Below are positions 1 to 7,803 of a stretch of 52,946 nt of DNA, in pieces (position 1 is the stretch's first letter; each line of letters starts with the position of its first letter). Location: NCBI GenBank assembly GCA_024640315.1, contig JAHEFF010000022.1, positions 1-52,946 of the forward strand, read 5' to 3'. The translations under genes and the position numbers were made by a program. Origin of the DNA: Woeseiaceae bacterium (GTDB lineage Bacteria > Pseudomonadota > Gammaproteobacteria > Steroidobacterales > Woeseiaceae). The notes under the pieces are model-generated. The model saw nothing but the letters and a program-made list of their open reading frames with translations. It did no database searches and had not been told where the DNA came from.

Positions 1-1
1 C

Positions 2-1021
2 AAGGCCGAGAAGCTGGAGCCGGATCAATGGCAGCTTCTGGAGAAACATGATCTGCTGCGGTTCGTTTTGCCAGTGTGCGAAAGCATCAGTTGTGTTCAC
101 GTGGCCGCGGAAGGGAGGGAATTTGGTAGCGTTTCCTTACGTCAATACGGATTTCTCTATCACAATCTCGTCAATATGTTGCGAGAGCATTTCCCCAGCT
201 CGCTGACCATTCACTGGACCCCGGCTACCCGAATTGGTTTGGGCGACGATGTTCAAACGGTTGAGCTCGCTGACGGATCTACCGTTGCTTCCCGGCTGGT
301 TGTTATTGCGACCGGCAATTTCGGGCGTTTGCACACGCAGCTTGGCGTGACCAGGCATATGGTCAGCCGCCAGCATTCGTTCCCCTTCGGATTCAATATC
401 AACAAGGCAAAGGGACACTTTGACTTTGAGGCACTAACCTATCACGGGACTGAAAAGAGGCGGGGTATCGACTATCTGACCTTATTTAATATTCCGGGCG
501 CAATGCGTGCGAATCTCTTTACCTATTGGAAGCCGAGTGACGGGCGCATCAAATCGTTTTCGAGCGACCCGAAGAAAGTCCTGCTTGATCATTTGCCCGG
601 CCTGGAACACGTATTGGGTGAATTCGAAGTTGTCTCAAAAGTGGAACGTTACGCTATCGATCTGTACCGCGTCGAACAGCAGGTCTCGCCAGGCGTAGTG
701 TTCGCGGGCGATGCATATCAGAGTGTATGTCCGGCAACCGGAACGGGGCTCAGCAAAATACTGACGGATGTTGACGTCCTCGCGGAACTAATTGTGACCG
801 ACTGGCTGAAGACACCGGGAATGAGTGAAGAGAAGATTCGATCGTATTACGAAGATGAACGCAAAATGGAACAGGATCGAAATTCGTTGGAACTTGCGAC
901 CAGGAGGAGAAGAGTCGCCATCGATATCTCTGATTTCAGGTATCAAATAGAACGAATCAGGGATCAAATGCGAATGCGTCGAAGAATGAGTCGATCAAAC
1001 CGGTTGATAACCCCGGCCTGA
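2..1021 (+). CDS. FAD-dependent oxidoreductase / UbiH-like monooxygenase, 5'-truncated
   Basis: The reading frame is open from the first bases of the window, so the N-terminus, including the FAD Rossmann fold, lies outside. What remains is the C-terminal two thirds of a flavoprotein monooxygenase. Midway, a strand ending LVVIATGNFG resembles the second FAD contact. Near the C-terminus the motif GDAYQSVCPATGTG, followed by KILTDVDVL, matches the conserved FAD ribityl-binding signature of the family (GD...P..G.G...a..D). The tail is basic and arginine-rich. The substrate cannot be told from the sequence; halogenases, geranylgeranyl reductases and hydroxylases share this fold. The next gene is convergent and only 9 nt away. 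Confidence is high for the fold and low for the reaction. Confidence 0.82.
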   Translation, partial: KAEKLEPDQWQLLEKHDLLRFVLPVCESISCVHVAAEGREFGSVSLRQYGFLYHNLVNMLREHFPSSLTIHWTPATRIGLGDDVQTVELADGSTVASRLVVIATGNFGRLHTQLGVTRHMVSRQHSFPFGFNINKAKGHFDFEALTYHGTEKRRGIDYLTLFNIPGAMRANLFTYWKPSDGRIKSFSSDPKKVLLDHLPGLEHVLGEFEVVSKVERYAIDLYRVEQQVSPGVVFAGDAYQSVCPATGTGLSKILTDVDVLAELIVTDWLKTPGMSEEKIRSYYEDERKMEQDRNSLELATRRRRVAIDISDFRYQIERIRDQMRMRRRMSRSNRLITPA

Positions 1022-1030
1022 GGTCAAATC

Positions 1031-1261
1031 CTACAAAACGACAAACGCCACGCTGGCAATCAGCAGCAGGACAGCGACCGCCATCCACCATTCGGTGCGG
1101 TGCGTATTGGACAGGATCTGGTTTCTCCTGCGGTAGCAATCGACGGTTGAATCGTCGTAACTCGCCGAGTTCGATTTTCCGAAATCTGTGTGGCCACTTG
1201 CAGATTTCGATTGTGACGCAGACTGCTCGTCAAGGTGATCAAACGGTTGGCTGAAGCTCAT
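1031..1261 (-). CDS. Small tail-anchored membrane protein of unknown function
   Basis: A 76-residue protein with a polar, Ser/Asp-rich N-terminal half and one C-terminal hydrophobic segment (about residues 57–76, beginning WWMAVAVLLL), which suggests an inner-membrane anchor with the N-terminus in the cytoplasm. I chose the ATG at 1261 because GGAG lies about 7 nt upstream on the minus strand; an in-frame start at 1327 would add 22 residues but has no comparable ribosome site. No family is recognised. It stands alone, with a convergent flavoprotein gene downstream and the GNAT/bfr operon reading the same way about 190 nt upstream. It may be a real small membrane protein, but coding evidence is limited to the start site and membrane segment. 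Confidence 0.5.
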   Translation of the reverse strand: MSFSQPFDHLDEQSASQSKSASGHTDFGKSNSASYDDSTVDCYRRRNQILSNTHRTEWWMAVAVLLLIASVAFVVL

Positions 1262-1449
1262 TGCTTTCTCCACGTCAGAACGCTTGTTATCCAGAATGGC
1301 CTGTCTTGACTGCGGTTCCCGTGCCAAGGGTCACAATTTCACGTTTTTTGTATTTTACTTAATAGCGGTAATCCTACTAGCTGTCAACAACTTGCCGGAT
1401 TTTGATGAAGTAGATTGGATGATGGCGCTGCGGCCGGCAGTTGGGCCGC

Positions 1450-2115
1450 TTACGCGGGTTTGTAGAATTCGAAGCCGATCTTTCGGACGCTGCGGGTCCT
1501 GAAAGGCCAGGTCTGGCCAAACCAGTTGATGTAGCCGGCGTAGCCGATTGGGATGGAACCCATATATTTGCCCATAGAGAGACTGGAGAGGTTGGCGACG
1601 GATACAAATCCGGCTCTGTGGCTGAAACCTCGACTTGCCATTTCCACATCGGAAAACAAATGTGTGGCCGGACTGATGCGCTTGCCTCTGTATGGCGGCA
1701 GGGTGAGCGATTTGTAACAGTAGCAGTACGGTGGGTCGACCCTTACCCACAACCGGTCATTGTGGGGCGCTGTCGTCGTCGTCCGCCAGACGTAGGAAAC
1801 CAGCGAGTCGCCGTCGAAGGCGCCGAACATCAGGTCGCCACGCTCGATTGCCGCATTGACGAAATCCCGATCGAGATCCAGTTCGGGTTCACCACCGAAC
1901 CTCAGGCAATCTTCCGGGTCAACAAGCTTGAACAGGATTTCGGGCGGTGTTTGGGGATACTCAGGCTGTCCCGCCATCGGGCGGACCCTGACGAGATGAA
2001 AGTGAATACCCAGGAAACGCGCGGCGCGATCGAATATCAGCTTCTGCAGGGTCAGTAGCCAACCCCATTTACCTACATTGGCCTTTAACCGCTCCGGGAA
2101 TGATTGCTCGGCCAA
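1450..2115 (-). CDS. GNAT-like acetyltransferase family protein
   Basis: A 221-residue soluble protein with no signal peptide. The central strand region followed by SLTLPPYRGKRI (roughly residues 136–147) looks like GNAT motif A, where the Arg/Gly loop binds the acetyl-CoA pyrophosphate. The aromatic C-terminal region (GYAGYINWFGQTWPF) would form the last strands. The substrate is unknown. The gene starts 3 nt after the bacterioferritin stop and reads the same way, so it is very likely co-transcribed and translationally coupled to bfr. That tie to iron storage is not a standard arrangement. The GNAT call rests on a weak motif; the gene itself is well supported by length and operon position. 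Confidence 0.62.
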   Translation of the reverse strand: MAEQSFPERLKANVGKWGWLLTLQKLIFDRAARFLGIHFHLVRVRPMAGQPEYPQTPPEILFKLVDPEDCLRFGGEPELDLDRDFVNAAIERGDLMFGAFDGDSLVSYVWRTTTTAPHNDRLWVRVDPPYCYCYKSLTLPPYRGKRISPATHLFSDVEMASRGFSHRAGFVSVANLSSLSMGKYMGSIPIGYAGYINWFGQTWPFRTRSVRKIGFEFYKPA

Positions 2116-2118
2116 TGG

Positions 2119-2583
2119 TTACCTGGCGGACAACAGGTAGTTCTGCAGTCCCATCGAGTCAATCAGGTCAAGCTGGGTTTCGAGCCAGTCGACGTGCTCT
2201 TCTTCTGATTTCAGAATGTCATCGAAAAGATCGCGGGTGATGTAGTCCTTGTGCGATTCGCAATAGGCTATCCCGGCCCGAAGATCGGGGATGGCATCGA
2301 GTTCCATGTCGAGATCGCACTGCAATATCTCCGGCACGTCCTCGCCGATTCTGAGTTTGCCGAGGTCCTGCATGGCGGGCATGCCTTCAAGAAACAGAAT
2401 TCGCTCGATCAACACGTCCGCATGTTTCATCTCGTCAATTGATTCTTCGTGTTCCTTGTTGCCAAGAGAATCAAATCCCCAGTCCTTCATCATTTTTGCA
2501 TGCAGGAAGTACTGGTTAATTGCGGTGAGCTCGTTTCTGAGTACGCGATTGAGGTGTTCGATGACCGTGGCGTCGCCTTGCAT
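2119..2583 (-). CDS. bfr: Bacterioferritin
   Basis: Bacterioferritin forms a 24-subunit shell in the cytoplasm that oxidises Fe(II) and stores the ferric mineral. The 154-residue length is typical. All dinuclear ferroxidase ligands are present: Glu18, Glu51, His54, Glu94, Glu127 and His130. Met52, the axial ligand of the inter-subunit haem b, is present too, so this is a catalytic, haem-binding subunit and not a degenerate partner chain. The gene lies 115 nt downstream of bfd on the same strand, with a hairpin terminator between them, so some transcripts should stop before bfr. A GNAT-like gene follows directly. Identification is very secure. Confidence 0.97.
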   Translation of the reverse strand: MQGDATVIEHLNRVLRNELTAINQYFLHAKMMKDWGFDSLGNKEHEESIDEMKHADVLIERILFLEGMPAMQDLGKLRIGEDVPEILQCDLDMELDAIPDLRAGIAYCESHKDYITRDLFDDILKSEEEHVDWLETQLDLIDSMGLQNYLLSAR

Positions 2584-2651
2584 TTCTTGTTCTCCGGATT
2601 ATCTGGAAGCTGCCGTAGCGGAACCTCCGATTGTAGAGGTCGGGCGGACAT

Positions 2652-2673
2652 AAAAAAACCGGCGATTGCCGGT
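2652..2673 (-). terminator. Intrinsic terminator between bfd and bfr
   Basis: On the minus strand a 6-bp GC-rich stem (ACCGGC/GCCGGT, loop AATC) is followed at once by seven T residues, the layout of a Rho-independent terminator. It lies after bfd and 69 nt before the bfr start, so it would end or attenuate bfd transcription and separate the two genes' expression. A second perfect 17-bp palindrome (2690–2706) spans the bfd stop codon but lacks a T tract. Confidence 0.7.
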
Positions 2674-2698
2674 CGGGTTCGATTATTTCCTGCCTGAC

Positions 2699-2902
2699 TC
2701 AGGCAGAAGAGGGCACATACATGGTCGGCTGTGCATGACTCGCGTTGGATTCGTCGAGGATCGACTGCGCCATCGAGGCACACTTGCCGCAGCCAGAGGC
2801 GACCCCAAGGTTTTCCCGGAGCTCATAAAGGTTATCGACGCCGCGTGCGGCGGCACGGCGGATTTGCTTGTCGGTAACGGATTTGCAGAGGCAGACGTAC
2901 AT
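2699..2902 (-). CDS. bfd: Bacterioferritin-associated ferredoxin
   Basis: Bfd is a small [2Fe-2S] protein that docks on bacterioferritin and passes electrons to the stored ferric core so that iron can be released. The 67-residue chain starts MYVCLC and carries the four cluster cysteines in the diagnostic spacing: Cys4, Cys6, Cys38 and Cys41 (CGKC). It lies upstream of bfr on the same strand, the usual pairing. A strong Fur-type box lies about 42–56 nt upstream of the start codon, which fits the known induction of bfd in iron starvation, when storage iron must be mobilised. The C-terminal 20 residues after the Fer2_BFD domain are not conserved in my recollection of the family. Confidence 0.95.
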   Translation of the reverse strand: MYVCLCKSVTDKQIRRAAARGVDNLYELRENLGVASGCGKCASMAQSILDESNASHAQPTMYVPSSA

Positions 2903-2940
2903 AATTCAGCGACTTAACTCGGTTTGGATCATTCAAACGC

Positions 2941-2971
2941 AAATGAGAATGATTGTCAATAGCATTAAGTA
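2941..2971 (-). promoter_or_regulatory. Fur-type box in the bfd promoter
   Basis: The core TGAGAATGATTGTCA (2944–2958) matches the 7-1-7 Fur consensus TGATAATnATTATCA at 12 of 14 defined positions. On the minus strand it overlaps a TTGACA that could be a -35 element, with a 17-nt spacer to a weak TTGAAT -10. The 31-bp stretch is 28/31 identical to the element before the TonB receptor at 7635–7665. The same intergenic region precedes the plus-strand PQQ dehydrogenase gene, so that gene could also be affected. Confidence 0.8.
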
Positions 2972-3086
2972 TAATTACGTACCCCGGTCACAATCCGCTG
3001 TATGGCCGTGATTTTTTATTGTGAAATCGGCATCCGGTCGCCAATTTGGCTGTGTGATAATTGGCGTGAGTAGCTTGGGCAAAGTC

Positions 3087-5345
3087 ATGAAAGCTGAATT
3101 TGAAATTCTGCGTCGGCGCCTGTCGCAGAGCGGTGTTGTGCTGGCCACATTGTTCGTCACCGCTTGTGGGGGAGGTGGGAGCAGTACCTCGCCTGTGCCG
3201 CCACCACCGTCTCCGCCGCCGCCGCCGCCGCCGACCGTAACGGTCGGTCTCGATATGCGTCCGGACAACCTGACCTGTGTGGCGCCGGCACGGCCGGCTG
3301 ATGACGCTGCCGTCACAGTGAGCGATCCGTTCCCAAATCTGCCAAACATCATTCAGCCCACGAAAATATGGCTGGAACCGGTGGCTGATCCGCGCTGGTT
3401 TGTGGCCCGAAAAACGGGTCAACTGGTGACCTTTGATCCCGACAACGCGACGACGCTGGCGACCTACCTTGATTTGTCAGCCGTCGTCCGCACGCAGTCC
3501 GAAGGCGGGCTTCTGGGATTTGCCTTTCATCCGAACTATCCGGCAACACCTGAAATCTTCCTCTCGTACACAATCAATCACAGCGGCCCGGCCATGCGGT
3601 CGGTCATTTCCCGGTTCATTCTCGACAACGTGAGTGCGCCGGGTGGCGGCACGGTAGAGCAGGTCATACTGCAGGTTGATCAGCGCTACGATAATCACAA
3701 TGGCGGTGACATTGCTTTCGGAGCGGACGGCTATCTTTACATCGGCCTGGGCGACGGAGGCAGTGGGGGCGACCCGAATGACTGGGCGCAAGACACGACC
3801 AGGCTGCTCGGGTCGATGTTGCGTATCGACGTCACGGGCCCCGGCGTCTCCTACCCGGGCAATCCCTATAACGTCCCTGCGGATAACCCGTTTGCCGGCA
3901 ATGCTGAATGCGGGCCGTCTGCCAATGCCAGTGACTGCCCCGAGATCTATGCCTGGGGCCTGCGTAATCCCTGGCGCTGGAGCTTCGATTCTGTCACCGG
4001 TGAGTTGTGGCTCGCTGACGTAGGCCAGGGTGCATACGAGGAAGTCGACCTGATCGAGCTGGGCGGCAACTATGGCTGGCGCTGCCGTGAAGGTGCTCAC
4101 GACTTCAACACGGCCGGCTGTGGCACGGGTTTCATCGATCCCATCATCGAGTATGGACGCGCGCAGGGCAACTCGATTACCGGCGGCCTCGTGTACCGCG
4201 GCACCGCGATCCCGGCAATGGTGGGCCGTTATGTTTTCGCGGATTACGGGTCGGGTCGAATCTGGGCGTTGCAGCCTGACGGGCAGGGCGGCTACGTCAA
4301 TGATCAATTGATCGACACCAATTTTGGTCCGACATCCTTCGCGGCGGGTGAAGATGGCGAGCTTTATTTCACCGACATCAACAATAGCCGGATCCGCACG
4401 CTGGCACCGGCCGGCGCACCTGCGCCGGACCTGATTCCGACATTGTTGTCCGAGACCGGGTGTACGGACCCGACAGATGTAACGAGACCATATTCCGGTC
4501 TTGTTCCATACGACATCAACGCACCATTCTGGTCGGACGGCGCCGCCAAGGATCGTCACCTGGCGCTGCCAAATGGCACCACGATAACTCGAACAATTGA
4601 TGACGACTGGGATTTCCCTAACGGCACCGTCATCATCAAGAACTTCCGCCTGAACGGCAATCTCATCGAAACGCGTCACCTGATGCGCCACCCCGACGGT
4701 GTCTGGGCCGGTTACACTTACGAGTGGAACGCCCAGCAGACCGAGGCGACCCGCGTTCAGGGTGGCAAGTCGGTCAGGATCGACGGCCAGGACTGGATAT
4801 TTCCGGCGGAGGGCCAGTGTATGGAATGTCATACAAGCGCCGCCGGTTTCGCGCTGGGGCCAGAGACGGCGCAGATGAATCGTAATTTTACCTATCCATC
4901 CACGCTGCGTTCCGCGAACCAGCTGGAAACACTGGATGCAGTGATGATGTTCACGTCACCACTGCCCGGACCTGCGTCCGGCTTACCGGCACTGGCGAAC
5001 CCGACTGACAATGGTGCGAACCTGAATGACAGGGCCCGGGCATACCTGCATACCAACTGCGCGCAATGTCACCAGCCGGGCGGTCCGACACCGACAACGC
5101 TGGACTTTCGCTACACGACGCCGCTCGACAGCATGAATGCCTGTAACGCTGCGCCGCTTCTCGGTCCCATCGGCGTTCCAAATGGACTATTGATTGCGCC
5201 GGGCGACGCTGCGAGATCGATCGTCATCGAACGGGCCAGTCGTCGCGATGTGCATGGCATGCCGCCGCTCGGCTCGAACATCATCGACACTGCGGGGGTT
5301 GCATTGCTGACGGACTGGATCAACAGCCTCGCGAACTGTAACTAG
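3087..5345 (+). CDS. PQQ-type glucose/sorbosone dehydrogenase–diheme cytochrome c fusion lipoprotein
   Basis: A 752-residue exported enzyme. Residues 1–28 form a lipoprotein signal ending in VTAC (lipobox), then a Gly/Ser run and a proline linker. The middle part is a six-bladed GSDH/sorbosone dehydrogenase propeller (motifs GDIAFGADGYLYIGLGDGG, RNPWRWSFD, LWLADVGQGAYEEVD, GGNYGWRCREG), which oxidises a sugar or related alcohol with PQQ. The C-terminal third carries two haem c sites, CMECH at about residue 578 and CAQCH at 658, as in SO2930-type diheme proteins. Electrons could thus pass inside one chain from PQQ to haem. The start at 3087 is preferred because it gives a clean signal; a GTG at 3021 would add 22 residues. 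No PQQ biosynthesis genes are in the window. Confidence 0.88.
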   Translation: MKAEFEILRRRLSQSGVVLATLFVTACGGGGSSTSPVPPPPSPPPPPPPTVTVGLDMRPDNLTCVAPARPADDAAVTVSDPFPNLPNIIQPTKIWLEPVADPRWFVARKTGQLVTFDPDNATTLATYLDLSAVVRTQSEGGLLGFAFHPNYPATPEIFLSYTINHSGPAMRSVISRFILDNVSAPGGGTVEQVILQVDQRYDNHNGGDIAFGADGYLYIGLGDGGSGGDPNDWAQDTTRLLGSMLRIDVTGPGVSYPGNPYNVPADNPFAGNAECGPSANASDCPEIYAWGLRNPWRWSFDSVTGELWLADVGQGAYEEVDLIELGGNYGWRCREGAHDFNTAGCGTGFIDPIIEYGRAQGNSITGGLVYRGTAIPAMVGRYVFADYGSGRIWALQPDGQGGYVNDQLIDTNFGPTSFAAGEDGELYFTDINNSRIRTLAPAGAPAPDLIPTLLSETGCTDPTDVTRPYSGLVPYDINAPFWSDGAAKDRHLALPNGTTITRTIDDDWDFPNGTVIIKNFRLNGNLIETRHLMRHPDGVWAGYTYEWNAQQTEATRVQGGKSVRIDGQDWIFPAEGQCMECHTSAAGFALGPETAQMNRNFTYPSTLRSANQLETLDAVMMFTSPLPGPASGLPALANPTDNGANLNDRARAYLHTNCAQCHQPGGPTPTTLDFRYTTPLDSMNACNAAPLLGPIGVPNGLLIAPGDAARSIVIERASRRDVHGMPPLGSNIIDTAGVALLTDWINSLANCN
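3213..3233 (+). repeat. (CCG)7 trinucleotide tract coding for a proline tether
   Basis: Seven perfect CCG codons sit just after the lipobox in the PQQ dehydrogenase gene, within the linker PVPPPPS-P7. Slippage would add or remove whole prolines and change tether length without breaking the frame. Runs of proline normally need elongation factor P for translation. Confidence 0.85.
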
Positions 5346-5366
5346 CACAGTCTGTCGCACGGACTT

Positions 5367-7586
5367 TTACAGGTTCAGTGTTACGCCAACGTATGCTGTA
5401 CGTTCGAGGCCTGGCCGCACACCAGACGGTCGTCGCGACGCGATATAGATTTCGTCGAAGAGATTGTCCACTTTAAAGTAGGTCGACAGGGTGTCCGACC
5501 AGTTCCATCGGGCAACGAAGTCCCAAACCATACGAGACTGGATAACGTCGGCGGGAATCAATGTTCCCTGACCTGCGGTAGCCCGCATCTTGCCGACATA
5601 GTTTGCGGCGACGTTAATGCCCCAGTCACCTTTCGCCAGGCCAGCTGTCGCACGCAGCTGGTGTTTAGGAATGTAAGGCAGTTCATCTCCGGCTTCGACA
5701 TCGCCCCAGGGATCGAAATCGGAGTCGAATGAATTCTGAAACTCCGCTTCGGCAGTCCACGTGTACTGGATTCCAAGTGGTATATCGATGCTGCCGAGAG
5801 TGGGCGAGAATGCGGCGCTCAATTCGAGTCCCTGCACAATCACCTCACCACCATCGAACTGATCGCCGATCTGGCCGTCTCCTCCCGTAGAGGCGGTGAC
5901 GGTCCCTACGAGGTTGTCGTAGTCGTTCCGGAACCAAATTGCTTCCAACGATGCCTGACCGTTATCGAATCGTGTTCCAAACTCGATGTTGACGCTTTCC
6001 TCTTCGTTGGCGCTGCTGCCTGGCGCCGGGGGGTTGAAGCCCTTGTGCACGCCACCCAGTATTCGCCAGTTGTTGTTAAGCTGGTAGAGCGCGCCAACGC
6101 CTGGAATGACGACAGACACCGAATTTGTTCGCACCCTGGTTGGACCATTCAGTCGTGAGGGGTCATCCGTCGCGAAGTCCAGCCGCTCCATGTCTATTTC
6201 TTCGAAACGAGCGCCCGGCGTGAAGGTCCACTTTCCGATGCCAATTTCCGTGTCGACAAAAATCGATCGAGCCTCGGCGTTGCTCACGCGGTTTGACTGG
6301 GATCCTGGCGCGCCTTCACTGGTCAGTATCATCAGTGAGTCCTCCATGCGGAATCCGTCTTCTCTCTGCAGACGGTCTTCCTCGTCCTCATGCAGCCGCA
6401 CGCCGGATGTCAGTGTTAAGTCGGCGTCACCGAGATTCATATCCCAGGTGATTTCCGCCTGGATGCCTTGTGAATAATATTCACGGTTGTTGTGGCGCTT
6501 GAAGATCGCGTCGTCCGGGCTATTACTGGCGCCGGTGAGATACGCGAATTCAGTTGCATAACTGACCGGATCGTTGAGTACCGAACTGATGCCGGTGCCG
6601 TTGACGGACTGCAGCTTGAACCAGTCACGTTTGAAGTTGTTGCGATACGCAGTGACACTGCCGCGCCAGTTGCTTTCCGATTCGATCACGTAACTTGCCT
6701 GAATCTGGTCATGCTCACCCTCAAATACGTCGCCCGCCGATGCGGCATACCGGCGTGTCGGGTTCTGCCAGAAGTCGTCCTCGGTCAGCCCGAGGTAGGT
6801 TTCGTCCGATACCTGGTCGGTGAATCCAGCTTTGAGTCGCAGGCTTTGATACAAGGCCGCTGCGGGATCCGAATCAAATTGCAGCTTCACCATGTAATCC
6901 TGAATGTCGTAACCGGTGCTGCCCTGATCGAAATTGGTCGGGCCATCGATGGTCTTGAAGCCGTCGCTGACAGCCTGCACGGTTTCGACGAGCCAGGAGA
7001 AACGCCGGCCAGCATCGCCAACGTGCGCATGGGCATCCAGCGCACGATTTTGACCGACGCGCAGATCCGCATAGCCGCCTAACTCGTCGGGAATCGGTGT
7101 CGATATAAGATTGACCGCGCCACCCGTTGTTTTCGGACCGACGGCAATCGAGGAAGGACCTTTCAAGACCTCGAGTGCGTACATGCGCCGTTGGGTCGGA
7201 AAATAGTATGCCGACGGGGCAGCATATGGTGCAGGCGCGATTAGCACCCCGTCTTCCAGGAGCGCTACCCGGGCGCTGCGATCGAGACCCGAGCCGCGAA
7301 TGCCGATATTCGGGCGCAGGCCATAGCCGTCTTCTTCCTGCAGGTATACGCCAGGAACGGTTCGCAGTACGCGCATCACGTCACTTTGCAGCAGTGCCTG
7401 TAAAGCCTCCTGGCCAACAACGTGTGCCGAGCCGGGCACATCAGCGGGCTTGCGGCGATGCCCGATGATCGTCACCTCGTCGAGAATGTCGCCAGCCGGG
7501 GCTTTGCCCTGGGCCTGCAATGTAAAGCAAGAGGTCGTCAGGAGCAGGGCGCTGAGCGTCCCTTTGAGCGTGATCTGGTGGCTCAT
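5367..7586 (-). CDS. TonB-dependent outer-membrane receptor, FecA-like
   Basis: A 739-residue outer-membrane transporter. A signal peptide (first ~25 residues, ending FTLQAQ) precedes a TonB-box-like segment (DEVTIIG), then a plug domain with motifs of the Fe(III)-dicitrate receptor group (RPNIGIRGSGLDRSARVAL, then LEVLKGPSSI) and a 22-strand barrel. It should import a ferric chelate using TonB energy. There is no N-terminal signalling extension and no FecIR pair nearby, so regulation is probably by Fur alone; a Fur-type palindrome lies upstream. The ligand cannot be named: FecA relatives also carry other chelates, and TonB receptors may take sugars, which would suit the convergent PQQ sugar dehydrogenase 21 nt away. 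Receptor class is certain, substrate is not. Confidence 0.92.
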   Translation of the reverse strand: MSHQITLKGTLSALLLTTSCFTLQAQGKAPAGDILDEVTIIGHRRKPADVPGSAHVVGQEALQALLQSDVMRVLRTVPGVYLQEEDGYGLRPNIGIRGSGLDRSARVALLEDGVLIAPAPYAAPSAYYFPTQRRMYALEVLKGPSSIAVGPKTTGGAVNLISTPIPDELGGYADLRVGQNRALDAHAHVGDAGRRFSWLVETVQAVSDGFKTIDGPTNFDQGSTGYDIQDYMVKLQFDSDPAAALYQSLRLKAGFTDQVSDETYLGLTEDDFWQNPTRRYAASAGDVFEGEHDQIQASYVIESESNWRGSVTAYRNNFKRDWFKLQSVNGTGISSVLNDPVSYATEFAYLTGASNSPDDAIFKRHNNREYYSQGIQAEITWDMNLGDADLTLTSGVRLHEDEEDRLQREDGFRMEDSLMILTSEGAPGSQSNRVSNAEARSIFVDTEIGIGKWTFTPGARFEEIDMERLDFATDDPSRLNGPTRVRTNSVSVVIPGVGALYQLNNNWRILGGVHKGFNPPAPGSSANEEESVNIEFGTRFDNGQASLEAIWFRNDYDNLVGTVTASTGGDGQIGDQFDGGEVIVQGLELSAAFSPTLGSIDIPLGIQYTWTAEAEFQNSFDSDFDPWGDVEAGDELPYIPKHQLRATAGLAKGDWGINVAANYVGKMRATAGQGTLIPADVIQSRMVWDFVARWNWSDTLSTYFKVDNLFDEIYIASRRPSGVRPGLERTAYVGVTLNL

Positions 7587-7634
7587 GGATGTCTTTTGTT
7601 TCTGGGGTTGAACTGAATGCCATGACGTTAATGT

Positions 7635-7665
7635 AAATGCGAATGATTCGCAATAGCATTAAGTA
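7635..7665 (-). promoter_or_regulatory. Fur-type palindrome in the TonB receptor promoter
   Basis: The core TGCGAATGATTCGCA (7638–7652) is a perfect 7-1-7 inverted repeat with the Fur-box layout and ends 51 nt before the receptor start. It and its flank match the bfd element at 28 of 31 positions, including an identical 15-nt upstream arm beyond the box core. That points to one shared regulator and promoter design. Confidence 0.72.
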
Positions 7666-7803
7666 GGTATTTCCCGCAGCGCCTGGTTTGGTGAACCAGT
7701 ACCGGTATCGCGTGTGCTCGAAACCCTGCCAAGTTGCCGCCGGACGTGGCAACATTGCGGACCCGGTTGAGAAGCCGGACTTCGTTGGCGCGGAAGGATC
7801 AGA

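Noticed and set aside
1441..2058. A 205-codon plus-strand frame opposite the GNAT-like gene
   Set aside because: The minus-strand frame fits the operon with bfr (3-nt gap) and has a plausible fold; the plus-strand frame has neither.
2690..2706. A 17-bp palindrome over the bfd stop codon as terminator
   Set aside because: No T tract follows; the true terminator with seven T residues is at 2652–2673.
3477..4832. A 451-codon frame antisense to the PQQ dehydrogenase gene
   Set aside because: It lies fully inside a conserved gene in a frame kept open by GC bias, and has no family likeness, signal or ribosome site.
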